In this document: in pieces, positions 17,786 through 27,566 of the stretch
Position numbering within the stretch: position 1 is the stretch's first letter
How the letters are laid out: the number at the start of each line of letters is the position of its first letter
NCBI GenBank assembly: GCA_943787205.1
Contig: CALSLN010000009.1
Location: 186,001-250,000, forward strand
Direction of reading: 5' to 3'
Length of the DNA: 64,000 bases
Origin: an uncultured Rhodospirillaceae bacterium
Lineage (GTDB): Bacteria > Pseudomonadota > Alphaproteobacteria > Rhodospirillales > Rhodospirillaceae
Position numbers and translations under genes: made by a program
Notes under the pieces: generated by a model
The model's database searches: none
Seen by the model: only the letters and a program-made list of their open reading frames with translations
Told to the model about the DNA's origin: nothing

Positions 17786-19290
17786 TGATTCGACCTTTCA
17801 AATTAGCAGCAGCATTGTGCGCGTCATTTCTCATAGCGAGCGCAGGGCTTGAAGCGCAAGCTGACACAATAAAGATCACCCTGCGGTCCATGCCACCCGG
17901 CAACGGCAACCCCTCATACGTCCGGTGGGTTTCCACCGCTATTGATATGGCCCGCCTTGTTCGAGGCGCTCACCGGGATTGGTGAGGACGGGACGCTCGA
18001 ACCAGTCCTAGCCGAAAGCTGGCACTTCGAAGACGACACGACTTGGGTATTTACCATTAAGGACGGGATTCGATTCTCCAATGGCGAGCCCTTTGACGCC
18101 CACGCCGCAGCGGCGACCATTAATTACCTCCTGACCGACGAGGGACGCGTATTCTCGGTCTATCGAGAAGTGCGCAATGTAGCGCAGGCGACTGCACGAG
18201 ATCGACTGACGCTCGAAGTCAAAACCACACAACCCGATAGCATGATCCCCGGGCGGCTCGCCGGTGTTCGAATTTTACCCCCAAAATATTTTGCAGAAGT
18301 CGGTGCAGACGCCTTCGCGTTGAAACCGCACGGCACCGGCTCGTTCATGGTGGACCGCTGGGAAACAGGACGAGCCAATTTAGTTAAAAACCCCTACGCC
18401 TGGCGGCCAGCTCAGATTGACGCGATTACCTATACGGCGGCACCGGATTCAACCGCGCGGACACAAGCCCTCCTCTCCGGGGCAGTTGATATCGCCTATG
18501 ATCTTGGGGCTACCGACGTGCCGCGGATCGAGCAAGCCGGAGCGCGTATCGACTACCGCACCCGTGCTGCGGTGCAGATGTGGCAATTTGTCACTGAAGT
18601 TGAAAGTCCACTGCAAGATAAACGGGTGCGGCAGGCACTGAATTACGCCACCAACATTGAAGTCATTGTTGCAGCATTGCTGCAAGGTGTGACTGTCGCG
18701 ACGGGGCAGGTGGCTGCGCGGGGCACGTTCGGTTACGACCCCGGATATCAAGCCCTACCCCTACGACCCAGCCAAGGCGCGTGCCTTGTTGTCCGAAGCC
18801 GGTTACCCGGACGGTTTCACGATTCCGTTCCAGGTTGTCTCGTCGAGCGCCGAGGAAGAATCAGTCTATATTCAAGTGGCCCAGGACTTAAGACAGGTCG
18901 GCGTTCTGGTCGAGCTCATCCAAGTGCCGTTCAGCAAAACAGGTGCAAAGTGTTTACGGTGCGCCCTGGGACGCCATGGCTTTCAATATGAACTATGGAT
19001 CGGTGCCGTCGCTCGACCCCCTCGCCTCAATGGGGTTTCACTCGTGCCTATGGCCTTGGCCTTGGATTTGCCGAGAAGATATCGCTGAACGCACTCTCGC
19101 CGCCGACCGCGAATTCGATCCCGACAAACGTCGTAAAATCGTTAGGGGTATTCTGCGCGACTTGCATGATGATCCGCCGGGTATCTACCTCTATGAAAAT
19201 ATCCATGTCGACGGCATCAGCAATAGGGTCACGACATACGAAGCGCCATACGGCTTCATTCAGTACCACACCCTCGAATTGTCAGACTGA
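17786..19290 (+). CDS. ABC transporter substrate-binding protein, family 5, three frameshifts
   Basis: Periplasmic binding protein of the oligopeptide/nickel (SBP family 5) type. The ATG at 17786 opens a Sec signal (ending SAGLEAQADT). Then come 'WPALFEALTGIGEDGTLEPVLAESW', 'TTWVFTIKDGIRFSNGEPFDA', 'HGTGSFMVDRWE', 'VRQALNYATN', 'YPYDPAKARALLSEAGYPDGF' and an end at 19290. These are the standard family 5 landmarks. The frame is broken three times, and each break is repaired by deleting one base from a short run: C4 at 17910-17913, C4 at 18739-18742 and A4 at 18936-18939. The gene is therefore likely whole. No permease or ATPase genes lie beside it, so it is an orphan binding protein here. The ligand is unknown. 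Confidence 0.75.
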
Positions 19291-19366
19291 GTCCTACGCG
19301 TACCAGAGCGCAAGCCACGCGACTGCCCGACGACATCCTCCTTTGGGACTCTGCCGCTCAAACGAG

Positions 19367-19396
19367 AAAGGGCGCTCCCTAGAGGGTGCGCCCTTT
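19367..19396. terminator. Bidirectional terminator hairpin
   Basis: Perfect AAAGGGCGC/GCGCCCTTT stem with an inner CCCT/AGGG extension, lying between the convergent solute-binding-protein gene and dksA. It can serve both strands. Confidence 0.75.
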
Positions 19397-19421
19397 GCAA
19401 AACTTCTATTGAGCTAAACCC

Positions 19422-19841
19422 TTAATCTGACCTGTGGGTTCTTTCCATCCGTTCGTGCTGTTCCTGAGCCTCTAAACTCATGGTCGCGATTGGGCGCGCC
19501 TCAAGACGCTTCAGACTGATCGGTTCATCTGTTTCTTCGCAATACCCGTAGGTGCCGTCTTCAATACGCTTGAGAGCTGAATCGATCTTAGAGATCAGCT
19601 TACGCGCGCGGTCCCGCGTTCTAAGCTCAAGGGACCGTTCCATCTCTGCCGTGGCACGGTCAGCAAGATCGGGCTCTTGCAGCCCGCCGCCGTCCTGAAG
19701 ACTTTCTAAGGTTTCCTCAGTTTCCTTCATCAGCTCATTGCGCCATGAAAGTAACTTCTGGCGGAAATACTCTTGCTGATGAGGATTCATGAAATCCTCT
19801 TTCTTGGTCGGTTTGTAGTCTGGTGGAAGAGTAACAGTCAT
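19422..19841 (-). CDS. dksA: RNA-polymerase-binding transcription factor DksA
   Basis: Secondary-channel regulator that works with ppGpp. It is 139 residues long. A coiled coil (about 20-100) carries the tip motif 'DLADRATAEMERSLELRTRDRARKLI', followed by the C-terminal globular region 'IEDGTYGYCEETDEPISLKRLEARPIATM'. Only one Cys of the classical four-Cys zinc finger remains (YCEETDEP; the second position is Thr and the later pair is replaced), so this is a zinc-independent DksA of the alphaproteobacterial kind. dksA is commonly next to fliX/flg genes in this group, and fliX is its upstream neighbour here, 160 bases away. Confidence 0.92.
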   Translation of the reverse strand: MTVTLPPDYKPTKKEDFMNPHQQEYFRQKLLSWRNELMKETEETLESLQDGGGLQEPDLADRATAEMERSLELRTRDRARKLISKIDSALKRIEDGTYGYCEETDEPISLKRLEARPIATMSLEAQEQHERMERTHRSD

Positions 19842-20002
19842 AAGCCCCTAACTATGGGAGTCTATATCAATGGCGCGGGACTATAGGGACACAGTTTTTA
19901 GGCCGCAATAGAGAAACGGACCGAATTCACAACCTTGTCATCCAGCGGGTTACGTTGGAACGATAGAAAATAACCCATTGATATTGTTGATTTTTTATTT
20001 TT

Positions 20003-21330
20003 CTAACGTCTGGACAACTTCGCTAGCTCGACCTCAGCACGCAACTCAATTTCATCCAATAACTGGGGAAATTAGCGGATCCGCCCCTTTTTCGCGTTTT
20101 TCACGAACCAACCGCGCAAGCTCGCCAAGACGGTCTTTAGGCACCGATCCAACGAGTAAACCTTTCCGCACCTCGTCTAAACGCTCCAGAATATCCTCTC
20201 CACGGCGCGCTCGGCGCTTACGCTCTTGATAGTCTGGTCCCTGGCCTGCGGCAGGGTCTACAGCCTGAGCGGCCAGAATTCCGCCAACCCCAGCGACGGA
20301 AGAGACCTGATCAGTCGCGCCTACCTCTTCGCCAGTTTGAGCGTCCACATGACGCAGATGAGCCGCGAAAGCACCAGTTTTCCCGGTCTTCTTCGACTTT
20401 TCAGTCTTACTGGTCTGTATGCGCGAGGGTACACCACAAGCCATGGCCTCCATCGCGACAAGATTCGTCCCCCCTTCGCAACGATTCGGAAAAATTGCGG
20501 CGTCCATATCTCTAAGCACATCTGGGGTCTCACCATTAGCCATGGCACCGAGGTCAACAAATGACTCTGGTGGCAGACCCTCAGACTGGAGCCATCCACT
20601 GATATCAAGTGCCCCATCACCACCGGTCCCAGGAACGTTCTCAATATGAGGTCGACGCCGATAGAGAATTCGCCGCCTCAGGCCACGGGTTGTGCCAAGC
20701 CGTCACAAGCAAAGCTTCGGGATGTTTTTCATAAAAACGTCTAAACGCCGCAACGACGAGATCCTGCCCTTTGCGGTACTCAAGCTTTCCCCCGGAGAAA
20801 ATGGTGTAACGGTCACCATACTTCCGAGACCGTGGACCAGGGTGAAAGAGGGTCGGCTCTATACCCTGAGGACAATTAAAAACGTTTCGTAAACCAGCCT
20901 GCTCCAGAATTTCCGCATTCCAGGACGACCCGGTAATCACCGCATCAAGTTTTGCCGCTCGTTCAAGATTCTCTGCGGGGAACTCTGCGGACTCAAAGAA
21001 CACCACGCCAATGTCTGGCTTGCCCGACCAGTCATCGAGGAACGGAAGAAAATCCAAACCATCGCCCAGCGCCCTTAGAAAGGTAGAACTGAGTCTCTTG
21101 TTAAGGTCATCTTTCCCGAGCCGGGCATATCGCGCGTGACCATCAAGCGCTGTCTGGATGGATGATTGCTGGCCAGCCGTCACATTTATAGTGTTCGCCA
21201 GAAATGGTAGCCCCACCTCAACCCCTTTTTCGCATAATTGTAGGGCAAGATTCAGCCCGTAGGTCCCCCAACCGCTAGGAACCCCGACTTGCCACCCAAT
21301 AATGATCGGTACCGAAACTTTGTGATTCAT
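20003..21330 (-). CDS. Chimera: family-4-type glycosyltransferase joined to flagellar assembly protein FliX
   Basis: The N-terminal about 300 residues are a GT-B glycosyltransferase: 'GWQVGVPSGWGTYGLNLALQL' start, 'GIEPTLFHPGPRSRKYGDRYTIFSGGKLEYRKGQD' and the C-terminal sugar-nucleotide motif 'FPNRCEGGTNLVAMEAMACGVPS'. Directly after CGVPS the frame continues as FliX, the class-II flagellar assembly factor. It runs 'RIQTSKTEKSKKTGKTGAFAAHL', then 'RRARRGEDILERLDEVRKGLLVG', then (after a frameshift) 'LLDEIELRAEVELAKLSRR'. The joint falls at about the FliX start codon, near 20430. Two frameshifts are each repaired by losing one base: an extra A near 20675, and one G of a G4 run at 20065-20068. 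The last GT residues and any genes between are missing. dksA follows. Confidence 0.8.
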
Positions 21331-21489
21331 CAGCTATTCCTTAAGGGCTTATTTACCAAAGTGGCGTACCTGACCATTGCGGGGTATAAAGTGATGGCGG
21401 AAAACGTTAACCATAATCCGTTGCCGCTAAACATATAGACAACACACGGACCATATAAAGTCCGAGTTCAGTCAAGAAAGGGAGTTTCC

Positions 21490-21786
21490 ATGTCCGATTT
21501 TATGATGAGCCAAGTCAAAGGCCTTCTCTCAAAGGTTTCTGACGACATGGAAGATCTGGCCACATCTAATACTGGCCAGTTTGAAATGCTACTCGGCGCG
21601 ATCGACGATCTAGCTGCAAACGTGTTTGCAACGCAGGCGATCATGACTCTGATGTTGAAGCAAAACCCAGTGGACGCTGAAGAAGCGAAAGCATGGATTA
21701 GAGAGCAAGCCGAATCAGCTGGCCAAGAAGCACCCAAGGCGGAAGCCATGGTCGACTTCTTGATTACAGACACAGACAAAGCCTAA
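21490..21786 (+). CDS. Conserved-looking small protein, unknown
   Basis: 98 residues, acidic, predicted mostly helical, with no signal or membrane segment. It has a good ribosome site (AAAGGGAG before the ATG). Runs such as 'AIDDLAANVFATQAIMTLMLKQNPVDAEEAKAWI' suggest a compact helical bundle. I do not recognise a family. It stands alone between the divergent glycosyltransferase-FliX gene and waaA, in what looks like a former surface-glycan/flagellin-glycosylation locus, but nothing links it to that function. Confidence 0.6.
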   Translation: MSDFMMSQVKGLLSKVSDDMEDLATSNTGQFEMLLGAIDDLAANVFATQAIMTLMLKQNPVDAEEAKAWIREQAESAGQEAPKAEAMVDFLITDTDKA

Positions 21787-21873
21787 CCAAAACCTATCTT
21801 TCACGTCATACTATCTGCCAACCCGGTGCACCGATCTGCACCGGACGATGTTTCTAGGGCTGTGTGACGGTCT

Positions 21874-23155
21874 ATGATTTCTCTATATAAATTTATAACC
21901 GACATCGCGGCCTGGCCGCTGCGTCTAGTACTACGCGCAAGAGCTTTGCGGGGAAAAGAGGATTCCTCACGGCTAGGCGAGCGCCGTGGACTCACGTCAG
22001 CGATACGCCCAGCCGGCCAGCTCATATGGTGTCACGCCGCCAGTGTTGGTGAGGCCCTCGCATTACTCCCCCTCATTGATCGACTACTAGAAAACCCCAA
22101 ACTGAACGTTTTGGTAACGACAGGAACCACCACAAGCGCACGCGTTCTTGCTGAGCGGCTCCCTGATCGCGTGATACATCAATTTGCGCCATGGGATCGT
22201 CGCGCCTGGGTAGGCCGTTTTTTATCGTTGTGGCAGCCCAATGTAGCCATACGCATGGAATCTGAGCTTTGGCCGAACACTCTCTTCGCACTAAGGGACA
22301 GAGAGATTCCAATCGTCATAGTGAACGCACGGTTATCAGAAAGCTCCGTTAAAGGATGGCAGCGATTCTCCGTAGTGGCCCATAAAATCATGGATTCACT
22401 CACGTTGGTTCTCGCCCAGACGGATGAGCACGCAACCCGATATCAGACGCTAGGTGCCAAATCTGTACGTGTTACAGGAAACATCAAGTTGGCAGCCCCG
22501 GCGCTACCAGTAAGCCTATCCGATGCAAATGATCTCAGTACGATGATAGACAAGAGGCCTGTTTGGCTTGCGGCAAGTACGCACCCAGGAGAAGAAGAAA
22601 TCGCGTTCGCAACTCACAAAGAGCTGGTTAATAAGAGTCCTGGCCTCTTAAGCATTATCGCGCCGCGTCACCCAAATCGCGGCGAAGGCATAGCAGAATT
22701 GGGAAAAGCTTCAGGTCTGGAAACTGCGATCCGCAGCCATGGTCAGACCATCGAGAGTTCAACGGATGTCTACATCGTCGACACTCTAGGTGAACTTGGA
22801 ACCATATTCTCGGTTTGCCCGATCGTATTCGTAGGCAAGAGCCTGGCCTCAACTGGCGGACAAAACCCGGTTGAGCCCAGCCACTTTAACTGTGCCATAC
22901 TGTTCGGCCCCGAATATGGAAAACTTCCAGGACATCGCCGATAAAATGATTGCGCACAAAATGGCTCTTCAGGTTTGCGATCAAAATGACCTGTCTCGCA
23001 CTATCACCGCTTTACTTGAAGATGAACATGCTCGCGAGACTCTTGCGACCGCTGCCAAAGGGATTTTTGCCGGCGGTGAGAATAGCCTCTCATTAACAAC
23101 GGATGCCATTCTAGACTTGATGGCTAAACCCTCGCGCCTGACCCGGACCCCTTAA
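21874..23155 (+). CDS. waaA: Kdo transferase WaaA (KdtA), one frameshift
   Basis: Transfers Kdo from CMP-Kdo to lipid A at the inner membrane, starting the LPS core. The N-terminal membrane-associated segment is followed by 'LIWCHAASVGEALALLPLI' (catalytic Glu in SVGE), 'VLVTTGTTTSARVLAERLP', 'PNVAIRMESELWPNTL', 'WLAASTHPGEEE' and 'GKSLASTGGQNPVEP'. The frame breaks at a run of four C (22908-22911). Dropping one C gives 'FGPNMENFQDIADKM', the family's normal continuation, and the stop is then at 23155. The restored length of about 426 residues is normal. The next gene starts 2 bases later. Confidence 0.9.
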
Positions 23156-23157
23156 GC

Positions 23158-25377
23158 ATGGATTCAGAAACCGAAGTTAAATTAAGAGACCTGCGCCTGG
23201 AGCTGGCTGAAATATGCCTTGATGCTCGTATCGATAAAATTGCGGCACTAAGCAACGCGTCTACTGGCGATGCGCTTGCAGCAATGTACAACACTGGCTT
23301 GCGTCAACTTCCGATGAGTAAATCTGATCAAGCGATCGCCGAGCGCTGCCATCGCATGTTGACCGTAGAACACGATCCGGTTCGCAAAGCATGCGCCTAC
23401 CTAGCACTATCCCTGTTTATGTATTCATACCGAATAGAACGCTCGTTTGAGCTTATCGACGTGCCAACAGAAATCGTGGCAACTATGGTTCGCGCCCTTC
23501 TCGGCCTGCCCCAATTTTTTGAGAAAGATGGAGCACGACGCCAAGCATTGACGCACCTATCAAAAGCCACTGAGGAAATTCACAAAGCCGCACGTGTGAT
23601 CGATGAAATCGATTTCCGGCGCAACGTACTAGATGGGTTCCTTGACGGATTTATTCTAACCCCCGTTTATGGCGAGGACGTATCCCTGCGAGATATCAGC
23701 GTAAAACGCGCCGAACTCATTCAGCTGCATCTACAAGTCTCCGGCCTCCTCCATGAGCACGTTCCCGTTTGGCCAAGCCAAGTGCCGGAGCAATTAAGAA
23801 TCGGCATCTTGAGTCCAGGCGCTCAGTCAGAAATGGCTGCGATCAGAGGCCATCTATTCGGGTTGTCAAAAGAACGCTTTAACATCACAGCATTCGTTCC
23901 AAATGCGGCGGCAGACAGTGTAAGCCGCGGCGTCGACGATTTGGCGGACGCCCTTATCTCTCTGCCCGTAGACGACATCGCAGAAGCAGCGGCGATGGTC
24001 ATCAGAGAAGATTTGGACGTCCTCATTTGCGCGGCCAACATTACAAACATCTGCACATTCCCCTGGACCCAGCTTATGGCGCAAAGATTGGCCAGACTGC
24101 AGGTCGCTATGCACGCATCTCCTATGACGTCGGGCTTCGATACGGTCGATCTTTATATTAACGGAGCCCTGAATGAGCCAGAGGACGCAGATGCCGATTA
24201 CACAGAACAACTCGCTTTGGTCGAAGGGTCTTCCAACCACTATCACTTCATTGATGGAGTAACAGAACCCCAGGCGCTAACGAGAAGAGACTTGGGCTTG
24301 CCAGATACCGGGACAGTATTCGTCTCCGGCGCGAATGCGTTCAAAATAGGCCCCGACCTCGTGAGAGCTTGGACAGATATCCTAGGAGCAGTGAAAGATT
24401 CACACCTGGTCCTTTATCCGTTCAATCCCAACTGGTCGGCGCATTATCCGCAAAGAAAGAGCTTCGTGAAATTTCTTCACAACCGGTTCGCCGCGGCCGG
24501 AATTGATATAGGTCGGCTTCATCTCTTGGAATCTCAGCCGTCGCGCGCGCCAATACTCGGCCTACTAAAACTGGCCGATATCTATCTAGATAGCTTCCCT
24601 TATTCGGGAGCGGTTTCAATCATCGACCCACTTTTATGCGGCTGCCCGCCGGTCGTACTGTCAGGGGAAACTGCCCGATGTCGTCAAAGCGCGGCTCTTC
24701 TCAGGGAGATCGACCTAGACGTGATGGTCACGGAATCACGGGATGACTACGTCGCAGTCGCTGTGAGGCTAAGCAGTGATGTGTCTCTTCGAGACGAAAT
24801 ATCTCAAGCTGTCGAAGAAATGACGGAGCGCGCCGGACTTGGCCGGTCCGATTTTATCGGCGGTGAAGTTGGAGAACTGATTTGGCACGCTTTCGAAAGT
24901 CGGCTAAACAACAGTCCGGCCATCGAAGTCTTTGTCGGCAACTTTGGAACACCTGATGGCCTTACGCAGTTGTCCGGTAACTTCCAGCTCAACTTCTTGC
25001 AACAGAACGGTGCCAAATTCGGTAACTTTGCCGGTGTGTCGATTGGCGACGATGGTATCGTTACCGCGTTATTCGATAACGGGGTGACGCGCCCTGTCTT
25101 CCAAATTCCTGTAGCCACGTTCACCAACCCGAACGGCCTCAATAACTTGAGCGGCAACGTTTGGATTTCAACCGATAACTCTGGTAACCCGGTGTTACGT
25201 GAAGCCGGTGATGCCGGCGCTGGCGCCATCGCCTCTGCAGCTTTGGAATCTTCGACCGTCGACCTTGGACAAGAGTTCACGCGCATGATCACGACGCAGC
25301 GGGCATACTCCTCCGCCGCTAAGGTCATCACGACAGCCGATGATATGCTCGACGAATTGCTTAGAATTAAGCGCTAA
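23158..25377 (+). CDS. Chimera: O-GlcNAc-transferase-like (GT41) protein joined to FlgE C-terminus
   Basis: A single open frame of 739 residues. Residues 1-about 585 form a helical N-terminal part and the GT41/SPINDLY-like catalytic region ('LRIGILSPGAQSEMAAIRGHLF', 'VAMHASPMTSGFDTVDLYI', 'FVSGANAFKIGPDLVRAW', 'DIYLDSFPYSGAVSIIDPLLCGCPPVVLSGE'). Such enzymes glycosylate proteins, often flagellins, on Ser/Thr. From about residue 590 it becomes the C-terminal about 150 residues of the flagellar hook protein FlgE: 'FGNFAGVSIGDDGIVTALFDNG', 'QIPVATFTNPNGL', and the terminal helix 'FTRMITTQRAYSSAAKVITTADDM'. The joint lies near 24910-24960 with the frame preserved. The N-terminal two thirds of FlgE are absent, so this cannot be a normal hook protein. 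It ends at a strong terminator. Confidence 0.85.
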   Translation: MDSETEVKLRDLRLELAEICLDARIDKIAALSNASTGDALAAMYNTGLRQLPMSKSDQAIAERCHRMLTVEHDPVRKACAYLALSLFMYSYRIERSFELIDVPTEIVATMVRALLGLPQFFEKDGARRQALTHLSKATEEIHKAARVIDEIDFRRNVLDGFLDGFILTPVYGEDVSLRDISVKRAELIQLHLQVSGLLHEHVPVWPSQVPEQLRIGILSPGAQSEMAAIRGHLFGLSKERFNITAFVPNAAADSVSRGVDDLADALISLPVDDIAEAAAMVIREDLDVLICAANITNICTFPWTQLMAQRLARLQVAMHASPMTSGFDTVDLYINGALNEPEDADADYTEQLALVEGSSNHYHFIDGVTEPQALTRRDLGLPDTGTVFVSGANAFKIGPDLVRAWTDILGAVKDSHLVLYPFNPNWSAHYPQRKSFVKFLHNRFAAAGIDIGRLHLLESQPSRAPILGLLKLADIYLDSFPYSGAVSIIDPLLCGCPPVVLSGETARCRQSAALLREIDLDVMVTESRDDYVAVAVRLSSDVSLRDEISQAVEEMTERAGLGRSDFIGGEVGELIWHAFESRLNNSPAIEVFVGNFGTPDGLTQLSGNFQLNFLQQNGAKFGNFAGVSIGDDGIVTALFDNGVTRPVFQIPVATFTNPNGLNNLSGNVWISTDNSGNPVLREAGDAGAGAIASAALESSTVDLGQEFTRMITTQRAYSSAAKVITTADDMLDELLRIKR

Positions 25378-25398
25378 AATTAAGCGCATAACCTAATT

Positions 25399-25434
25399 AA
25401 AAAGCCCCGAGGACATTGTCTTCGGGGCTTTTTT
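25399..25434. terminator. Bidirectional terminator between FlgE chimera and nadC
   Basis: Stem AAAAAGCCCCGA / TCGGGGCTTTTTT with inner GAC/GTC. It has T-runs on both strands and sits between two convergent genes. Confidence 0.9.
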
Positions 25435-25452
25435 AATTCTTGATACAGAGAA

Positions 25453-26310
25453 CTACTGTTGAAAATCGAGCCCAACATCGAGGGTTGGTGCAGAGTGCGT
25501 AATCCATCCGACTGAGATGACATCAACGCCACTTTCAGCGACAGCCGCAACAGTATCCACGGTAATAGACCCTGATGCTTCGACGACAGCACGACCAGCA
25601 ATCAGCGTGACAGCCTCGACCATTGTCGGTGGGCCCATGTTATCCAACATAATCACATCAGCACCGCCAGATAACGCGGCCTCAATTTGATCGATGCGAT
25701 CAACCTCAACTTCAATCTTAACCATGTGGCCAACTTTAGCTCTCGCCTCAGCGACTGCAGCGGCAATACCTTGAGCCGCAACGATGTGATTATCTTTAAT
25801 CAACAAACCGTCACCTAAACCAAATCTGTGGTTAAACCCTCCGCCACAGCGAACCGCATATTTTTCAAGAGCTCGCAGACCTGGCGTTGTCTTCCGCGTA
25901 CAGCAAATACGAGCCTTGGTATGAGCCACTGCATCAACAAGCGTCCGGGTTTCGGTAGCAACACCGGAAAGGTGACCAAGAAAATTTAAAGCCGTCCGCT
26001 CAGCCGTTAACACCGAACGGGCGTGCCCAGACACGCTTAGAACAGCATCACCAGGCAATGCTGAGCTTCCATCTGCACAGAGGGTTTCAAGACTCAGTGT
26101 AGGGTCAACCGACCGAAAGGCTTGGACAGCAACCGGCAACCCAGCAACCGTTCCTGGACGACGCACCACTATGGTCGCGACGGCCTGGGCATCCGCGGAG
26201 ACGGTTATGCTGGATGTAAGGTCTCCGGCAGTACCCAAGTCTTCTTGGAGAGCCGAAGCGACAACGCCTTCGAGCAAAGAGACAGGCAGTGGAAAAACGG
26301 GTTCCGTCAT
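25453..26310 (-). CDS. nadC: Nicotinate-nucleotide pyrophosphorylase (carboxylating)
   Basis: Converts quinolinate and PRPP to nicotinate mononucleotide with loss of CO2, the third step of de novo NAD synthesis. 285 residues, normal length. Visible blocks are 'EDLGTAGDLTSS', 'ERTALNFLGHLSGVAT', 'CTRKTTPGLRALEKYAVRCGGG' (the Arg/Lys/His phosphate and quinolinate pocket), 'HRFGLGDGLLIKDNH', 'EVEVDRIDQ', 'IMLDNM' and 'VEASGSI'. It lies 36 bases downstream of nadA on the same strand, forming a nadA-nadC unit. nadB (aspartate oxidase) is not in the window. Confidence 0.96.
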   Translation of the reverse strand: MTEPVFPLPVSLLEGVVASALQEDLGTAGDLTSSITVSADAQAVATIVVRRPGTVAGLPVAVQAFRSVDPTLSLETLCADGSSALPGDAVLSVSGHARSVLTAERTALNFLGHLSGVATETRTLVDAVAHTKARICCTRKTTPGLRALEKYAVRCGGGFNHRFGLGDGLLIKDNHIVAAQGIAAAVAEARAKVGHMVKIEVEVDRIDQIEAALSGGADVIMLDNMGPPTMVEAVTLIAGRAVVEASGSITVDTVAAVAESGVDVISVGWITHSAPTLDVGLDFQQ

Positions 26311-26346
26311 AGACTGATCCTGAGCGCTATGACGTCGACGTCCCTA

Positions 26347-27387
26347 TTATTGCCCGGGCTTCCAACCATTAAGCATCCGATCAACCGACCGCCGTGCGTT
26401 ATCTGCAATCGCCGGATCAATGGTCACTTCATGCTCCATGTTTTGCAGAGCGGATAAAATGTTGTCGAGATCGATCCGCTTCATATGCGGGCACAAGTTG
26501 CACGGCTTCACAAATTCAATATCCGGATATTGCGCAGACACATTGTCACTCATGGAACATTCCGTAACCAATACGACGCGGCCCGGGTTATTCTCACCGA
26601 CGTAGTCGGCCATGCCGGCTGTAGAGCCGGAATAGTCCGCTTCATCAATGACGTCCGGTGGGCATTCAGGGTGCGCGAGGACAACAACACCGGGATAATT
26701 CTCGCGGAACTCACGGATATCCTGTGGTGTAAATTTTTCATGGACTTCGCATCGACCTTTCCAGGTCACTATTTCAACGTTTGTCTCACGGGCAACATTC
26801 AGCGCCAGGTATTCATCCGGCAGCATAATAACTTTGTCGACACCAAGAGATTCAATAATCTGAACCGCATTACCGGACGTGCAACAAATGTCAGATTCAG
26901 CCTTAACATCAGCTGACGTATTAACGTAGGTGACGACAGGCACGCCGGGATATTTTTCTTTCATGAGCCGAACATCTGCACCGGTAATAGATGCCGCCAA
27001 CGAGCACCCTGCCCGCGTGTCCGGAATAAGAACCGTCTTATCCGGATTAATCAGCTTCGCTGTTTCAGCCATGAAGTGAACACCGGCCATGACGATAACA
27101 TCGGCATCCGTATCCACGGCATGGCGAGCCAGCGCCAAAGAGTCTCCAACAATATCAGCGACGCAGTGATAAATTTCAGGGGTCATATAGTTGTGGCCAA
27201 GAATGACAGCGTTACGCTCCACCTTAAGGCGGTTGATCGCGTCAATCTTCGGGGCATGCACAGCCCACTCTATTTCAGGAATGACCTTCTTAACCCGCTC
27301 GTACAACGGCGCGGTTCGGCTCTGGATCTCCTCATTAAAGGTCAGATCAACAGGTGCAAGATTTGAAGCGTTCATTCCGCCACTCAC
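26347..27387 (-). CDS. nadA: Quinolinate synthase A
   Basis: [4Fe-4S] enzyme that condenses iminoaspartate with dihydroxyacetone phosphate to quinolinate. It is 346 residues long. Three cluster cysteines are visible at Cys128 (RAGCSLAAS), near residue 169-170 (CCTSGNA) and near 302 (CNLCPHMK). Other landmarks are '[11 protein letters not shown]', '[13 protein letters not shown]' and 'AHPECP'. The frame opens with GTG at 27387, and an ATG four codons in (27375) is an equally good start. It is followed by nadC, and the NAD regulator nrtR lies 180 bases upstream on the same strand, so NAD-dependent repression is likely. Confidence 0.96.
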   Translation of the reverse strand: MSGGMNASNLAPVDLTFNEEIQSRTAPLYERVKKVIPEIEWAVHAPKIDAINRLKVERNAVILGHNYMTPEIYHCVADIVGDSLALARHAVDTDADVIVMAGVHFMAETAKLINPDKTVLIPDTRAGCSLAASITGADVRLMKEKYPGVPVVTYVNTSADVKAESDICCTSGNAVQIIESLGVDKVIMLPDEYLALNVARETNVEIVTWKGRCEVHEKFTPQDIREFRENYPGVVVLAHPECPPDVIDEADYSGSTAGMADYVGENNPGRVVLVTECSMSDNVSAQYPDIEFVKPCNLCPHMKRIDLDNILSALQNMEHEVTIDPAIADNARRSVDRMLNGWKPGQ

Positions 27388-27403
27388 TTTTTCAAATTAC
27401 GTG

Positions 27404-27426
27404 ATGCTTATACTTATTTTGAGCAT
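27404..27426 (-). promoter_or_regulatory. Candidate operator before nadA (weak)
   Basis: An ATGCT ... AGCAT inverted repeat with a 13-base AT-rich spacer lies 17 bases before the nadA frame, where an NrtR operator would be expected. It does not match an NrtR consensus I can recall exactly, so this is only a positional candidate. Confidence 0.25.
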
Positions 27427-27566
27427 ATGGGGGGCCCATAAAAAAGCACCGCCCTTATGCTCGCGCTGAGCGGAACCTATTCATGGGACTATCATATGTC
27501 AAGAAACCGCTAGCGACTAACAAGCACCACGACACCTCTGAGCCACCAGAAATCGTGTTTAAACCC

